A stretch of DNA of 64,000 nucleotides from Actinomycetes bacterium. Its GTDB lineage: Bacteria; Actinomycetota; Thermoleophilia; BMS3ABIN01. A model generated the notes under the pieces. The model did no database searches and was not told where the DNA came from. It saw only the letters and a list, made by a program, of their open reading frames with translations. This document shows, in pieces, positions 8,749 through 17,887 of the stretch (the stretch's first letter is position 1; each line of letters begins with the position of its first letter). A program made the position numbers and the translations under genes. Where the stretch lies: positions 1 to 64,000 of the forward strand of contig JAJYXB010000024.1 in NCBI GenBank assembly GCA_021791195.1, given 5' to 3'.

Positions 8749-10134
8749 ATGCCAGAAAAGCCCAAAACAAACGACGAACTCGAGCTCCGGATAGACAGCC
8801 TTGCCTTCGGCGGCCGCGGTGTCGCCCGCACGGATGGGTTTGTCATCTTCGTGGAAGGCGCCCTGCCGGGGGACCTGGTCCGCGCCCGGGTGACCAGATC
8901 AAGACGCTCCTACGCCGAAGCGCGGACTGTGGCGGTGCTGGAGGCCTCGGCAGCCCGGGTCGAGCCGCGCTGCCGCCATTTCGGCATCTGCGGCGGCTGC
9001 AGCTGGCAGTCGCTGGCGTACGAGACCCAGCTTGAGTACAAGCAGAGCCAGGTTAACGAATGCCTTTCCCACATCGGCGGCCTGTCTGGTTTCGAGACCG
9101 AGCCACCGGTCGGCGCCGAGCCGCTGTGGCGCTACCGCAACAAGGTTGAGTATTCTTTCGCCGGCGAAGATGGAGTGGTGAACCTTGGTTTTCATCTCCC
9201 CGGCCAGTGGCGGCGCATTCTTGACATTGAAGATTGCCTGTTGCACTCGGAGGCCACGAACAGGATCAGGGACCGCATCCGCGAGTTCGCGCGCGCAAGC
9301 GGTGTCGCTGTCTTCGACCAGAACTCGGACCGGGGTTTCTGGCGGCATCTGACGCTGCGCGAAGCCGCGCGCACCGGTGAGATCATGGTCAACATCGTCA
9401 CTGCTCCCGGCGAGTTTCCCGGCGCTGATGAACTCAGCCGCCAGCTTATGGGCGAGTTTCCCCGGATAGCCTCGCTGCTCTGGAGCGTCAATGAAACCAG
9501 GGCGGCGGTGGCCACCGGATTCCCGTTCCGCGTCCTGGCCGGCCGTGACCACATCACGGAGGAGGTCTGCGGCCTGAAACTGGCGGTGACGCCGTCATCA
9601 TTTCTGCAAACGAACACGGCGATGGCGGAGCGCCTCTACGAGAAGGCGCTGGAATTCGCCGAGCCCGGCGGGGATGAGCTTGTCTTCGACCTGTACTCCG
9701 GCATCGGCTCGATCGCGCTGGTCTTCGCCCGCCGCTGCCGGGAAGTCTTCGGCATCGAGATCGTGGACGAGGCCGCGCGGCAGGCTATGGAGAACGCCCG
9801 CGCCAACGGACTTGGCAACGCCACATTCAGGCAGGGAAAAGTCAGAAGCGCTCTGAAGCAGATCGTCGAACCGGCGGGGAACGCCGTTCCCGCCGTCCTG
9901 CCACAGATCGTCATCCTCGACCCGCCCCGAGCCGGCGCCAGCAAGAAGGAGGTGCAGCGCATCCTCAAGCTGGAAGCGCGAAGACTGGTTTACGTCTCGT
10001 GCAACGCCTCGACCATGGCCGCCAACGCGGCGCAACTGCGGCAGGGCGGCTACCGGCTTACCCGTGTTGCGGCCATCGACATGTTTCCGCATACCCCGCA
10101 TATCGAGACTGTGGCCAGGTTCGAGCGGGATTAG
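8749..10134 (+). CDS. rlmD: 23S rRNA (uracil-5-)-methyltransferase, RlmD/RumA-TrmA family
   Basis: This SAM-dependent enzyme makes 5-methyluridine in 23S rRNA (RlmD/RlmCD type). The 461-residue protein has an N-terminal TRAM domain (about 8-65), iron-sulfur cysteines in CRHFGICGGCSWQ, the SAM-binding motif DLYSGIGSIAL, the motif DPPRAGASKKEV, and the catalytic cysteine region VYVSCNASTMAANA. Family members can act on rRNA or tRNA (TrmA), so the exact target U is inferred only. The start is leaderless by promoter position. It is a single gene with a 200-bp gap downstream. Confidence 0.9.
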   Translation: MPEKPKTNDELELRIDSLAFGGRGVARTDGFVIFVEGALPGDLVRARVTRSRRSYAEARTVAVLEASAARVEPRCRHFGICGGCSWQSLAYETQLEYKQSQVNECLSHIGGLSGFETEPPVGAEPLWRYRNKVEYSFAGEDGVVNLGFHLPGQWRRILDIEDCLLHSEATNRIRDRIREFARASGVAVFDQNSDRGFWRHLTLREAARTGEIMVNIVTAPGEFPGADELSRQLMGEFPRIASLLWSVNETRAAVATGFPFRVLAGRDHITEEVCGLKLAVTPSSFLQTNTAMAERLYEKALEFAEPGGDELVFDLYSGIGSIALVFARRCREVFGIEIVDEAARQAMENARANGLGNATFRQGKVRSALKQIVEPAGNAVPAVLPQIVILDPPRAGASKKEVQRILKLEARRLVYVSCNASTMAANAAQLRQGGYRLTRVAAIDMFPHTPHIETVARFERD

Positions 10135-10337
10135 CGAAAACAGCGGGCCGCCGCCCTGAACTGGTGATGCGGCTGATTGTTGCCTCTTTACAACAGATAT
10201 CGCGGCCTTCGGCAAGCATTAAAGGATTTCCCCCTGCCGGTGGCAAATAACTAATAGTTTGCAGCACAGAAACTCCGCTGGAGCAAGGGTCGAGGCCTTC
10301 CGCCAGGATCTTCCCCCGCTCCCGAAAGAGGTTTGCA

Positions 10338-10943
10338 TTGTCCATGCCCGAAGACAACTTATACGACAAACACCTCACCCGCGCCATCTCCGAAATCAAC
10401 GAACTCTGCCGTGAGCTGACCCATTGTGAAAGCTGCGCCCACGGACGGGCCGTACCGGTAATCGGCTCCGGGCATCCGCTGGCGGACATCTTCCTGATCA
10501 AGTTCCGGACGCTGCCCAGCGAGTCCTCCGAAGGCGTCGCCTTTTACGGCCGTTCCGGCGAAGCCGTGATGAAGGGCTGCCAGAAGCTGGGCATCGATTC
10601 GCTCATTCTCTACGGTACGGACGTGATCAAATGCGCCAACGTGCCCGAGGAGGAGGCGCTTCAGCGATGCGCGCCCTATCTGATGCGAGAGCTGATGATC
10701 GTGCAGCCGAAGCTGGTAGTGATCATGGGTGAACGAGCCCTGGCGGCGATAAATTCTCTTGAGTTCCCCCTGGCCCAGACGCTGGAGCCGAAAATCGGCG
10801 AAATCCAGCCCTTCACGCCAACTATGGAAGCGCTGGTGACGCCCGAGATCGACAATTCGCTCAGCGATCAGCGCCGAAAGACAGAGTTTTGGAAGGCGTT
10901 CAGGGTTCTCGGTGACTGGTACGAATCATTACCGCCATACTAG
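10338..10943 (+). CDS. Divergent uracil-DNA glycosylase-superfamily protein
   Basis: The 201-residue product aligns by eye with family 4 (iron-sulfur) uracil-DNA glycosylases: N-terminal CxxC at Cys30/Cys33, the stretch YGTDVIKCANVP with Cys99, and Cys111 followed by PKLVVIMGERAL. The four cluster ligands are kept. The catalytic region that normally reads GExPGxxE is replaced by a stretch around residues 52-68 (FLIKFRTLPSESSEGVAF) with no such motif, so it may not excise uracil in the usual way. Start choice is open between TTG 10338, five bases after an AGAGG site, and ATG 10344. The 3' end overlaps the next gene by 32 nt. Confidence 0.65.
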   Translation: MSMPEDNLYDKHLTRAISEINELCRELTHCESCAHGRAVPVIGSGHPLADIFLIKFRTLPSESSEGVAFYGRSGEAVMKGCQKLGIDSLILYGTDVIKCANVPEEEALQRCAPYLMRELMIVQPKLVVIMGERALAAINSLEFPLAQTLEPKIGEIQPFTPTMEALVTPEIDNSLSDQRRKTEFWKAFRVLGDWYESLPPY

Positions 10944-11763
10944 GGTAGAAGAAAGCCGCGTGGGGCGGCTGACGCGCCGCCGGGACCCGAAAGGAAGCCT
11001 CATCCGCAAGCCCTTCCTCACTTTCAGCAGGGAGCTTCAGGCAATGCTCCTGTTTGTCCTTCTGTTCGCGGCCTCTGGCGGCGTCTATCTTTTCCTCAGC
11101 CGCACTGCGGTCGTCGACTCTACTTCCAACCTGTATCTCATCGCCGCCTTCACGCTGGGCTTTGTGATTGCCTGCGCGGTGGCGTCGAGCCTGGCAGTCC
11201 TGACCCTGCTGGGGCACCGGCTGCTGCTTCTGGCTTTTATCTCGGGCGCGGTGGCCATCGCCGCCATCGTCTTTGGCGTGGGTCCGCTGGAAACGGCGGC
11301 CAAACTGGTGTTCGCCGCCTGCGCCGGACTCTGGCTCGGCCTGATGCTGTCATCAATCAGCCAGGTGCTGCTCATCAGCGGCCTCATCATCGTGGTTGAT
11401 TTTTACAGCGTGTTTCTGGGGCCGACGAAGAAGCTGGTGGAAAGCGGCAGCCACTGGCTCGATTACCTTACGATCAGCCTGCCCACCTTCGGCGTTCCGG
11501 CAATTTCGAGAATCGGCATCAGCGACCTGGTCTTTTTTTCGCTGTTCACCGCTTGCACGCTGACTTACCGGCTGCGGCGGATAACTACGGTGATGGCGAT
11601 GACTGCGTCATTTGTGGGTACGATGGCCGTAGGTGTCACCCTCGACCGGGGGGTGCCGGCGCTGCCGCTGCTGTCGATCTCTTTCGTGCTCGCCAACGCC
11701 GACCTGCTTTACCGCCGATTTCTGGAGGAACCGGATGAACTGCGGAAAAGAGGCCGGAGCTGA
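10912..11763 (+). CDS. Presenilin/SPP-like intramembrane aspartyl protease candidate
   Basis: A 283-residue protein with about seven to nine hydrophobic segments. Three marks of the presenilin/signal-peptide-peptidase superfamily occur in order: an Asp in a membrane segment followed by FYSVFLGPTKK (Asp163), a second Asp in the run RIGISDLVFFSLF (Asp205), and PALP (249-252) in the last segment. In characterised members these are YD, GxGD and PAL. Here the second motif is GISD rather than GxGD and the first lacks the Tyr before Asp, so activity is uncertain. The GTG start overlaps the upstream gene; an ATG at 11044 is an alternative that removes the basic N-terminal 44 residues. No substrate is suggested by context. 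Confidence 0.55.
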   Translation: MTGTNHYRHTRVEESRVGRLTRRRDPKGSLIRKPFLTFSRELQAMLLFVLLFAASGGVYLFLSRTAVVDSTSNLYLIAAFTLGFVIACAVASSLAVLTLLGHRLLLLAFISGAVAIAAIVFGVGPLETAAKLVFAACAGLWLGLMLSSISQVLLISGLIIVVDFYSVFLGPTKKLVESGSHWLDYLTISLPTFGVPAISRIGISDLVFFSLFTACTLTYRLRRITTVMAMTASFVGTMAVGVTLDRGVPALPLLSISFVLANADLLYRRFLEEPDELRKRGRS

Positions 11764-11847
11764 CCCTCTCGGCGGCCGGCCACACCCAGGCCGGCCCTGG
11801 CCGTGAACCCGGTTGCCAACGGCGCTAGCCGGCGATAACCTCAGGCC

Positions 11848-12291
11848 ATGCGGATATTCCTGTTCATCTATACCATCTTCATGCTGGCGGGCAGCGTCTT
11901 CACGCTGGGATTGGTGCCGCGAGCGCTCAAAGACCTCGGACAGGAACGCCAACGTCTGCGTCAGGATCTGCCGGAAGCGAGTTTCGAGGCCATGGTCGAA
12001 GCCGGCTATCGTGTCAACAGCATCCTGGTGCTGGTCGAGATACTCTATTATTACCTGCTGCTAAGTTATGACGGTGGGGCATGGCAGTTCTTCTGGGGAG
12101 GGTTCACTTTCGGCGTGATCCACATCGGCTATCTGGTGGGCGGCCGCCTCGAGAAAAGACGGCTGTCTCGTGGCCCTTCCCGAACCGGAGCCGCCCGCAT
12201 GCGCATATGGGTCAGTGCAGTGCTTACCTGTGTGGAGATCGGGTTCCTCGTTTACGTGAGCGTCCTGCTGCTGCAGCCGGCAACCACCTGA
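11848..12291 (+). CDS. Small four-helix membrane protein, unknown function
   Basis: This 147-residue protein has hydrophobic segments at about 1-20, 57-75, 82-100 and 117-138, with a charged region (residues 24-50, rich in Arg, Gln and Glu) between the first two. I do not recognise a family. It follows the presenilin-like gene on the same strand after 84 bp and may share its transcript. The frame has normal codon bias (high third-position GC), which supports coding. Confidence 0.6.
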   Translation: MRIFLFIYTIFMLAGSVFTLGLVPRALKDLGQERQRLRQDLPEASFEAMVEAGYRVNSILVLVEILYYYLLLSYDGGAWQFFWGGFTFGVIHIGYLVGGRLEKRRLSRGPSRTGAARMRIWVSAVLTCVEIGFLVYVSVLLLQPATT

Positions 12292-12316
12292 ACTGAATTG
12301 CCGTCCCGGCGCAATC

Positions 12317-12589
12317 CTACGAACCGTTCAGAGGACGGATCAGCTCGATATTGCTCAGGTTCACCGAAAGAAAATCGGTTTTGTAAAGCAGTTCTGCGGC
12401 GTCGTTGTTTGCGTATACCTCCGCCTCTGTCACAGACAGGAAGGAGATGTCGCGCTGGTTCAGCAGATCGGAAAGGCGACTGCGGTACGCGAGTGACGGC
12501 GGATGGACGGTGCCGACGATCCGGTGCTTGCAGGTCTCGATGCTGACCTGGATGTTCTCAGTCTTCATTTTGGGACCATTGCCACTCAA
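12317..12589 (-). CDS. Conserved small protein of the 'RLSDLLN' type (DUF6812-like)
   Basis: The 90-residue product contains the order HRIVGTVHPP, YRSRLSDLLN, and FLSVTEAEVY, which I recall from small bacterial proteins of unknown function (DUF6812-like) often found beside signalling genes. A beta-rich single domain is likely. It sits immediately downstream of a diguanylate cyclase gene on the same strand, a context that suggests but does not prove a link to c-di-GMP signalling. The 19 residues at the C-terminus (LLYKTDFLSVNLSNIELIR) complete the domain. Confidence 0.6.
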   Translation of the reverse strand: MSGNGPKMKTENIQVSIETCKHRIVGTVHPPSLAYRSRLSDLLNQRDISFLSVTEAEVYANNDAAELLYKTDFLSVNLSNIELIRPLNGS

Positions 12590-12649
12590 ACCCAGCCTCC
12601 CTTTTCAACTGCAGATTATTGTGAAAGCCAGCCTCCGGAGATAATTCCG

Positions 12650-13642
12650 CTAGACGGCCAGCCGCCTCCTGCTGTGCGCTACGCTGACTTTATTGCGACC
12701 GCTCTTTTTTGACACATAAAGAAGCTGATCCACCTTGTCAAGCAATTCCTCTCGCGTGGCCGCACCCAGTGGATAGCTTGCGACTCCGGCGCTGACCGTT
12801 ATTCCTGCCGTCGCGCCGCCGACCGGGATACGGATCTGTGAGATTGACCGCCGCAGGCGCCCGGCGGTCTCGATGCCAGCCGATTCTTCGCCTGGAATCA
12901 GAAGCACAAACTCCTCCCCCCCGAAACGGGCGGCAATGTCGGATTCGCGTTTCTCCCGCCGGAGGGTGGCAGCTACCGCTTTCAGTGCTTCATTCCCGGC
13001 CTGATGGCCGAAACGGTCATTGAACGCCTTGAAGTGATCGACGTCGAACATCACCAGCGTGACGGAGCCGCCGTAACGCTGCGCCCGGTGGACCTCCCGA
13101 TCCAGACAATCCATGAAATAGCCAAAATTATAGAGGCCGGTGAGCGAATCGGTCATCGACGAGCGCAGAGTATGACGATGCGCCAGCTTCTGCCGCCGCT
13201 GGGCCCAGCCGAGTCCCAGGCTGACCGCGGCAAAGGTGAAAACCGCGATCATCAGCTGGGAGTTCTTCGCAAAGGGAGTCTGCACCAGCAGGAGCGCGCT
13301 GATCAGCAAGGAGCCGATGGCGCCTGCCTCGAAGAAAAACCACGCCGACAACAGGATGGGGGCTGCCAGCAGCGGCCAGAGATCTGCCAGCGCCATCGCT
13401 TTGAGCGCTACCCACAGGAAGAAAAATGCCGCGCTGATAAGAAAGAGCATTTTGACGCGGCGGCTTGCCAGCGCGCCGTCAAGCGGTCCGCCGCCCCGCC
13501 TGGCCCGCCTCCGGACCAGCCGGCCGCGGTCAGCAACCGCGCGCGAACCCACCTGGCCCGCATCAGGTCGCGGCCTGCCGCGCCCTGGCCTGGCGGCTCT
13601 GCCGCGGCCGCCCGCTGAACTTGAATCCGCAAATGGTGTCAT
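12650..13642 (-). CDS. Membrane-bound diguanylate cyclase (GGDEF domain)
   Basis: The protein makes cyclic di-GMP from two GTP. Five or so hydrophobic segments (residues 65-160) precede a complete GGDEF domain with DSLTGLYNFGYF, FDVDHFKAFND and the active-site motif RFGGEEF. An RxxD inhibitory site (RESD) lies exactly five residues before GGEEF, so product feedback is expected. The first 64 residues are an odd Arg/Gly-rich run and may not be translated; an internal ATG at 13450 begins directly at the first membrane helix, but neither start has a clear ribosome site. Sensor input is presumably the membrane domain. Confidence 0.85.
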   Translation of the reverse strand: MTPFADSSSAGGRGRAARPGRGRPRPDAGQVGSRAVADRGRLVRRRARRGGGPLDGALASRRVKMLFLISAAFFFLWVALKAMALADLWPLLAAPILLSAWFFFEAGAIGSLLISALLLVQTPFAKNSQLMIAVFTFAAVSLGLGWAQRRQKLAHRHTLRSSMTDSLTGLYNFGYFMDCLDREVHRAQRYGGSVTLVMFDVDHFKAFNDRFGHQAGNEALKAVAATLRREKRESDIAARFGGEEFVLLIPGEESAGIETAGRLRRSISQIRIPVGGATAGITVSAGVASYPLGAATREELLDKVDQLLYVSKKSGRNKVSVAHSRRRLAV

Positions 13643-13730
13643 AAATATGTTTTACGCGCCAGTTTCGTTTCTTCCTGCATGCCGTCACGGCCGCCGGGAG
13701 CCGGCCAGCTTCCGGCGGCTGTGACCTTCA

Positions 13731-16022
13731 CTAGCCGCAGCGAGAGAATCCGCATGAGCGGCAGAAAACGCAGCCCTCGCCGAATTCAAGCCCGGTGCTG
13801 CCGCATTCAGGGCACTCGGGACAATGCGCCAGTTCCGCCATCGACGGCAAGTCGGACGCTTTGGTCACCGCGCCCATCTGCGGCATTTTTTCCAGATGCG
13901 CCAGCAGCGCCTGGGCGATCGCGTCAGGACAGGAGTTCACTTTGCCGCCCTCGCCGAAACCCGGACTGGGACAACGGATTCCCCGGACCGCTTTCACCAC
14001 CGCATCCGCAGCGACTCCCGATCTGAGCGCAAGCGAAATCAGCCGGGCGATCGCCTCCGATTGGGCTCCCTTGCAACCCCCAGCCAGCCCCATCGAAGAA
14101 AAGACCTCGAACAGTCCGTGTTCGTCCTGATTGATAGTAACGTAGATGTTTCCGCAACCAGAGGTAAGCTTGTGAGTGCCTCCGGTGATGAAACCGGGAC
14201 GCGGCCTCGGCTTCACCTGGCCCGGCACGATCGCCGCGGCCTCGGCCTTGCTGACACCACCGATGTTGAGCACCTGCACCTCGCGGCTGCCATCGCGGTA
14301 AATCGTGACTCCCTTGCAGCCCGTGCGGTAAGCCAGCTTGTAAACCTGTTCAACGTCGTCTGTCGTGGCATCGTGCGGAAAGTTGACCGTCTTCGATACG
14401 GCGTTGTCGGTGAACTTCTGAAACGCCGCCTGCATCCTGATGTGCCACTCCGGAATGACGTCGTGAGCGGTGACAAAGAGCGATTTGATGTTTTCGGGCA
14501 CCTCGGGAATATTCGCGATGCTGCCCTTCCTGGCAATCTCCTTCATCAGTTCCGGGCTGTAAAAACCCCCGTCCTTGGCCATCTGCTCGAAAGCGCGATG
14601 GACCTCGACCATCTCGGTGTTGTCCAGGACGTTGCGGATGTAAGAAACCGCGAACAGCGGCTCGATCCCGCTGGAGCAATTGGCGATGATGCTCAGCGTT
14701 CCCGTGGGAGCGATCGTGGTCGTCGTGGCGTTGCGTATCTTGAGCCCGTCACCGGTATCGAAGATGCTGCCGGTGAAATTCGGGAAGGTGCCGCGATCTT
14801 CAGCCAGCCTGACGGAGCATCGCCGCGCCCGCTCCTGGATAAAGGACATGACTTCTTCGGCAATGGTGACGGCTTCTTCGGAATTGTACGGTATCCCCAT
14901 CCCGATCAGCATGTCCGCGAACCCCATCAGCCCGAGACCGATTTTGCGGTTGGCCTTGGTCATCTTCTCGATCTCCGGCAGAGGATAGTTGTTCGCGTCG
15001 ATGACGTTGTCGAGAAAATGAACGGCGCTGTCGATAGTGCGGCCGAGGTGCTCATAGTCGAGCTCGCCAGCCGAGTCAACCATCTTCGCAAGATTGACCG
15101 AGCCCAGGTTGCACGATTCGAAGGGCAGCAACGGCTGTTCGCCGCAGGGGTTGGTGCTTTCGATCTCGCCTATATGCGGTGTCGGATTATCACGGTTGAT
15201 CCGGTCCAGGAAGATGATGCCGGGATCGCCGTTCTTCCACGCCAGATTGACGATCATGTCAAAAACGCGCCGCGCTTCGAGGCTCTTGACGATCTCGCCG
15301 GTGCGGGGATTCACCAGGTCGTATTCAGATTCCTGCTCCACCGCTTCCATGAATTCTTCCGTGAGCGCCACGGAGATGTTGAAATTATTGAGGCGGTTGT
15401 TTTGCTGCTTGCATGTGATGAAATCAAGAATATCCGGGTGATCCACGCGCAGGATGCCCATGTTCGCGCCGCGCCTGGTCCCGCCCTGTTTAATCGTCTC
15501 GGTGGCGGCATCGAACACGGTCATAAATGAGATCGGTCCGCTGGACACGCCCTTCGTCGACAGCACCACATCGCTGCTGGGCCGGATGCGTGAGAAAGAG
15601 AACCCCGTGCCGCCGCCGCTCTTGTGGATCAGCGCGGTATTCTTGATGGCATCGAAGATGCTTTCCATCGAATCCTCGACCGGCAGCACGAAGCAGGCTG
15701 ACAGCTGCCCGAGCTCGCGGCCGGCGTTCATCAACGTCGGTGAGTTCGGCAGGAACTCCAGCCTCGCCATCATCCGGTAAAATTCTTCCTCGGTAGCCTC
15801 CAGGTCGGCTTCAGGACTGTGCGCGGCGTCGACGGCAGCGATGGTGCGCGCCACCCGCCGGAACATCTCTGTCGGCGTTTCAACCGGGTTGCCCTCTTCA
15901 TCTTTCTTGAGGTAACGCTTCTCCAGCACCTTCATGGCATTGGGGGAGAGCTGCGGCTGCAAGGGCAAAGCGGCGAGGCGGGAACCCTTGCCAGCTACCT
16001 TCTGGGATTGGTTGACTAGCAT
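13731..16022 (-). CDS. nrdJ: Adenosylcobalamin-dependent ribonucleoside-diphosphate reductase (class II)
   Basis: Class II RNR reduces ribonucleotides to deoxyribonucleotides with adenosylcobalamin and works with or without oxygen. The 763-residue product shows the first catalytic cysteine region [27 protein letters not shown], the active-site motif [17 protein letters not shown], and a C-terminal zinc-ribbon-like [11 protein letters not shown]...CRSCG. The ATG at 16022 follows a strong AAGGGGAGA ribosome site; an upstream ATG at 16118 lies in non-conserved sequence. It is downstream of nrdR on the same strand and probably co-transcribed. Confidence 0.95.
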   Translation of the reverse strand: MLVNQSQKVAGKGSRLAALPLQPQLSPNAMKVLEKRYLKKDEEGNPVETPTEMFRRVARTIAAVDAAHSPEADLEATEEEFYRMMARLEFLPNSPTLMNAGRELGQLSACFVLPVEDSMESIFDAIKNTALIHKSGGGTGFSFSRIRPSSDVVLSTKGVSSGPISFMTVFDAATETIKQGGTRRGANMGILRVDHPDILDFITCKQQNNRLNNFNISVALTEEFMEAVEQESEYDLVNPRTGEIVKSLEARRVFDMIVNLAWKNGDPGIIFLDRINRDNPTPHIGEIESTNPCGEQPLLPFESCNLGSVNLAKMVDSAGELDYEHLGRTIDSAVHFLDNVIDANNYPLPEIEKMTKANRKIGLGLMGFADMLIGMGIPYNSEEAVTIAEEVMSFIQERARRCSVRLAEDRGTFPNFTGSIFDTGDGLKIRNATTTTIAPTGTLSIIANCSSGIEPLFAVSYIRNVLDNTEMVEVHRAFEQMAKDGGFYSPELMKEIARKGSIANIPEVPENIKSLFVTAHDVIPEWHIRMQAAFQKFTDNAVSKTVNFPHDATTDDVEQVYKLAYRTGCKGVTIYRDGSREVQVLNIGGVSKAEAAAIVPGQVKPRPRPGFITGGTHKLTSGCGNIYVTINQDEHGLFEVFSSMGLAGGCKGAQSEAIARLISLALRSGVAADAVVKAVRGIRCPSPGFGEGGKVNSCPDAIAQALLAHLEKMPQMGAVTKASDLPSMAELAHCPECPECGSTGLEFGEGCVFCRSCGFSRCG

Positions 16023-16174
16023 TTTTTCTCTCCCCTTCCTTTCAGTTTCGGCCAGTGCCAGATTCCGGGCCGCCGGCCGGACGGAAATTCCCGGCGGCCT
16101 GTTTTTGGGTTCCCCCAACCATGACAGGCTACAAAAATGCTACCGGTTAACCACAACCGGAAGCATACTCAGGA

Positions 16175-16618
16175 TTACAGGCTGGACAGCTCCCGCTGAA
16201 ACTCTTCGACGTCCTCGAAGTGGCGATAGACGGAGGCAAACCTGACATAGGCGACCTTGTCAATTTTTTTCAGCCTCGCCAGCACACGCTCGCCAATCTC
16301 CGCGGATGGCGCTTCGGTCTTGAACTCGTTGCGCAACTCCGCCTCGATGTCCGCCACCAGATCTTCGAGCCGCGCTGTTTCGATCGGCCTTTTTTCGCAA
16401 GCGCGCAGCAGCCCCTGCAAGAGCTTCGAACGCGAAAAGACCTCGTGTTCGCCGGTCCGCTTTATCACCACCAGCGGTGCGTCTTCCACTCTTTCATAAG
16501 TCGTAAAACGGCGCTGGCATTCGAGACATTCACGCCGGCGCCGTATGGCATCACGAGACTCGGTGTCTCGGGAATCGACCACTCTTAATTCCGTGGATTC
16601 GCAAAAGGGACATTTCAC
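16175..16618 (-). CDS. nrdR: Transcriptional repressor NrdR
   Basis: NrdR senses ATP/dATP and represses ribonucleotide reductase genes. The 147-residue protein has the zinc ribbon MKCPFCESTELRV...RRECLECQRRFTTYE (two CxxC pairs) and the ATP-cone domain with VIKRTGEHEVFSRSKL. Length and ending (VYRHFEDVEEFQRELSSL) match the family. It lies 152 bp upstream of nrdJ on the same strand, the usual regulator-target pairing. Confidence 0.97.
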   Translation of the reverse strand: MKCPFCESTELRVVDSRDTESRDAIRRRRECLECQRRFTTYERVEDAPLVVIKRTGEHEVFSRSKLLQGLLRACEKRPIETARLEDLVADIEAELRNEFKTEAPSAEIGERVLARLKKIDKVAYVRFASVYRHFEDVEEFQRELSSL

Positions 16619-16658
16619 GCTACTGGCCTAAAACAGACTACATATTGATGGTGATTAG

Positions 16659-16674
16659 TCACAATATACAACAT
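16659..16674. promoter_or_regulatory. Weak NrdR-box-like sequence
   Basis: The 16-mer tcacaatatacaacat matches the palindromic NrdR consensus at about 11 of 16 positions and lies about 40 bp upstream of nrdR. A second, poorer copy lies near 16637-16652. Autoregulation by NrdR is plausible but the match is weak. Confidence 0.25.
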
Positions 16675-16922
16675 TTCGTGGCATCATAGCGATCTCCTGC
16701 TATGAAAGGGGCGTGGATTGTATGCTACAACGGCGGGTTGGCCCGGTAAAGAGACGGCGCGAAAAGTTTATTCCGCAAATTGCACTAATTCGCCAGTCAA
16801 AAGCGAAAAGGCTCAAGTTAAACTTTATAGTTGGCAAAATGACCAGCTGTTGGGGTTTCTGTGGCGGAGAGCAACTCCGGCCGGCCGGGAATCAGGGAGA
16901 CTGACTTGTCTTACGAATGACA

Positions 16923-16941
16923 TTAGGTTAGTCTTATAAGT
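16923..16941 (+). promoter_or_regulatory. DtxR/IdeR iron-box-like operator
   Basis: The left half TTAGGTTAG is identical to the DtxR/IdeR consensus; the right half is degenerate. It overlaps a candidate -10 (TATAAG, 16935-16940), so an iron-loaded repressor bound here would block the permease promoter. Confidence 0.5.
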
Positions 16942-16975
16942 GAGTAATCGCTTGTATAATGCAACGGAGGATATG

Positions 16976-17812
16976 ATGCTAACGGCGATGCTGATAACTT
17001 TGCGTGAGGGACTGGAAGCGGCGCTCGTGATCGCGGTGGTCGCTTCTTTTTTAAGCCGCACCGGCGAAGCGGCTGCGCGTCGCTTCGTCTGGCTCGGTTC
17101 CGCCCTGGCGGGTTTGCTGAGCCTCGGCGCCGGCGCTGGTCTGTTCCTGCTCGCGGGCGAGATGTCCGATGAGACCGGCGAGGCTTTTGGAACCGCCGTG
17201 ACGCTGATCGCGGTAGGCGTACTTACTTACATGGTCTTGTGGATGCGGCGTCACGGCGCCGGCGTCAAGAACGAACTGGAAGAGAAAGTGATTCGCGCCG
17301 CGAAGGCGGCATCACCGCTGGCACTGACGCTGCTGGCGTTCACCGCCGTCAGCCGCGAGGGGCTGGAGACTGTGCTGTTCCTCTTCGCCAGTTCTTCTAC
17401 TTCCGGGACCACCGCGACAGTCACGGGCGGCGTTGCCGGCCTGCTGCTGGCGGCGGCCGTCGGCGCCGGGATCTACCGCGGCAGCTCCCGGCTCAACATG
17501 AAGACATTCTTCAGCCTGACCGGCGTGCTCCTGATCGTGCTGGCAGCCGGCGTGCTTGGTAATGCGCTCGGCGAGTTGACGGACGGCCTGCCGGGGTTCT
17601 TCGCCCGGCCGTTGTGGAATGCCGGCAACTGGCTCGGCGACGGCAGCGGCGCCGGGGCCCTGCTTAAATCGCTGCTGGGATACAGTTCATCGCCACCGCT
17701 GGCACAGGTGCTCGGTTATGGCTTATATCTGGTGACGATGCTCTGGCTGTACCTGCGGCCTCGCCGGCAGCGGCAGAATTTGAACCCGGTGGCGGCCACA
17801 GAGACCGATTGA
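16976..17812 (+). CDS. FTR1-family iron permease
   Basis: This 278-residue, seven-helix protein has the two REGLE iron-binding motifs that define FTR1 permeases (residues 10-14 and 127-131), each inside a membrane segment. It imports iron across the cytoplasmic membrane; in bacteria it commonly works with EfeO/EfeB, but neither is adjacent. The second of two consecutive ATGs (16976) is five bases after a GGAGG site and is preferred; the frame is open from a GTG at 16940, which lies inside the iron-box-like operator. That operator supports iron-dependent repression. Confidence 0.9.
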   Translation: MLTAMLITLREGLEAALVIAVVASFLSRTGEAAARRFVWLGSALAGLLSLGAGAGLFLLAGEMSDETGEAFGTAVTLIAVGVLTYMVLWMRRHGAGVKNELEEKVIRAAKAASPLALTLLAFTAVSREGLETVLFLFASSSTSGTTATVTGGVAGLLLAAAVGAGIYRGSSRLNMKTFFSLTGVLLIVLAAGVLGNALGELTDGLPGFFARPLWNAGNWLGDGSGAGALLKSLLGYSSSPPLAQVLGYGLYLVTMLWLYLRPRRQRQNLNPVAATETD

Positions 17813-17887
17813 GCCCGGTCAGCACTCGCCAGCGCCGCCTGCGCCTGCACGCGCCATCTGCCGACCATCACGCAGCGGGCGCCGGCG

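Larger units (their letters stand above)
16619..16975. other. Divergent control region between nrdR and the iron permease gene
   Basis: No gene is visible; the short frames here lack coding character. The region holds AT-rich sequence before nrdR, including an imperfect NrdR-box-like palindrome, and an iron-box-like element before the permease gene. Confidence 0.6.

Noticed and set aside
13824-15530. 568-codon frame antisense to nrdJ
   Set aside because: Lies wholly opposite a highly conserved class II RNR gene; His/Arg/Asp-rich and without domains.
16955-16960. TATAAT just before the FTR1 gene as its -10
   Set aside because: It would place the transcript start within the GGAGG ribosome site. 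TATAAG at 16935-16940 gives a sensible leader.
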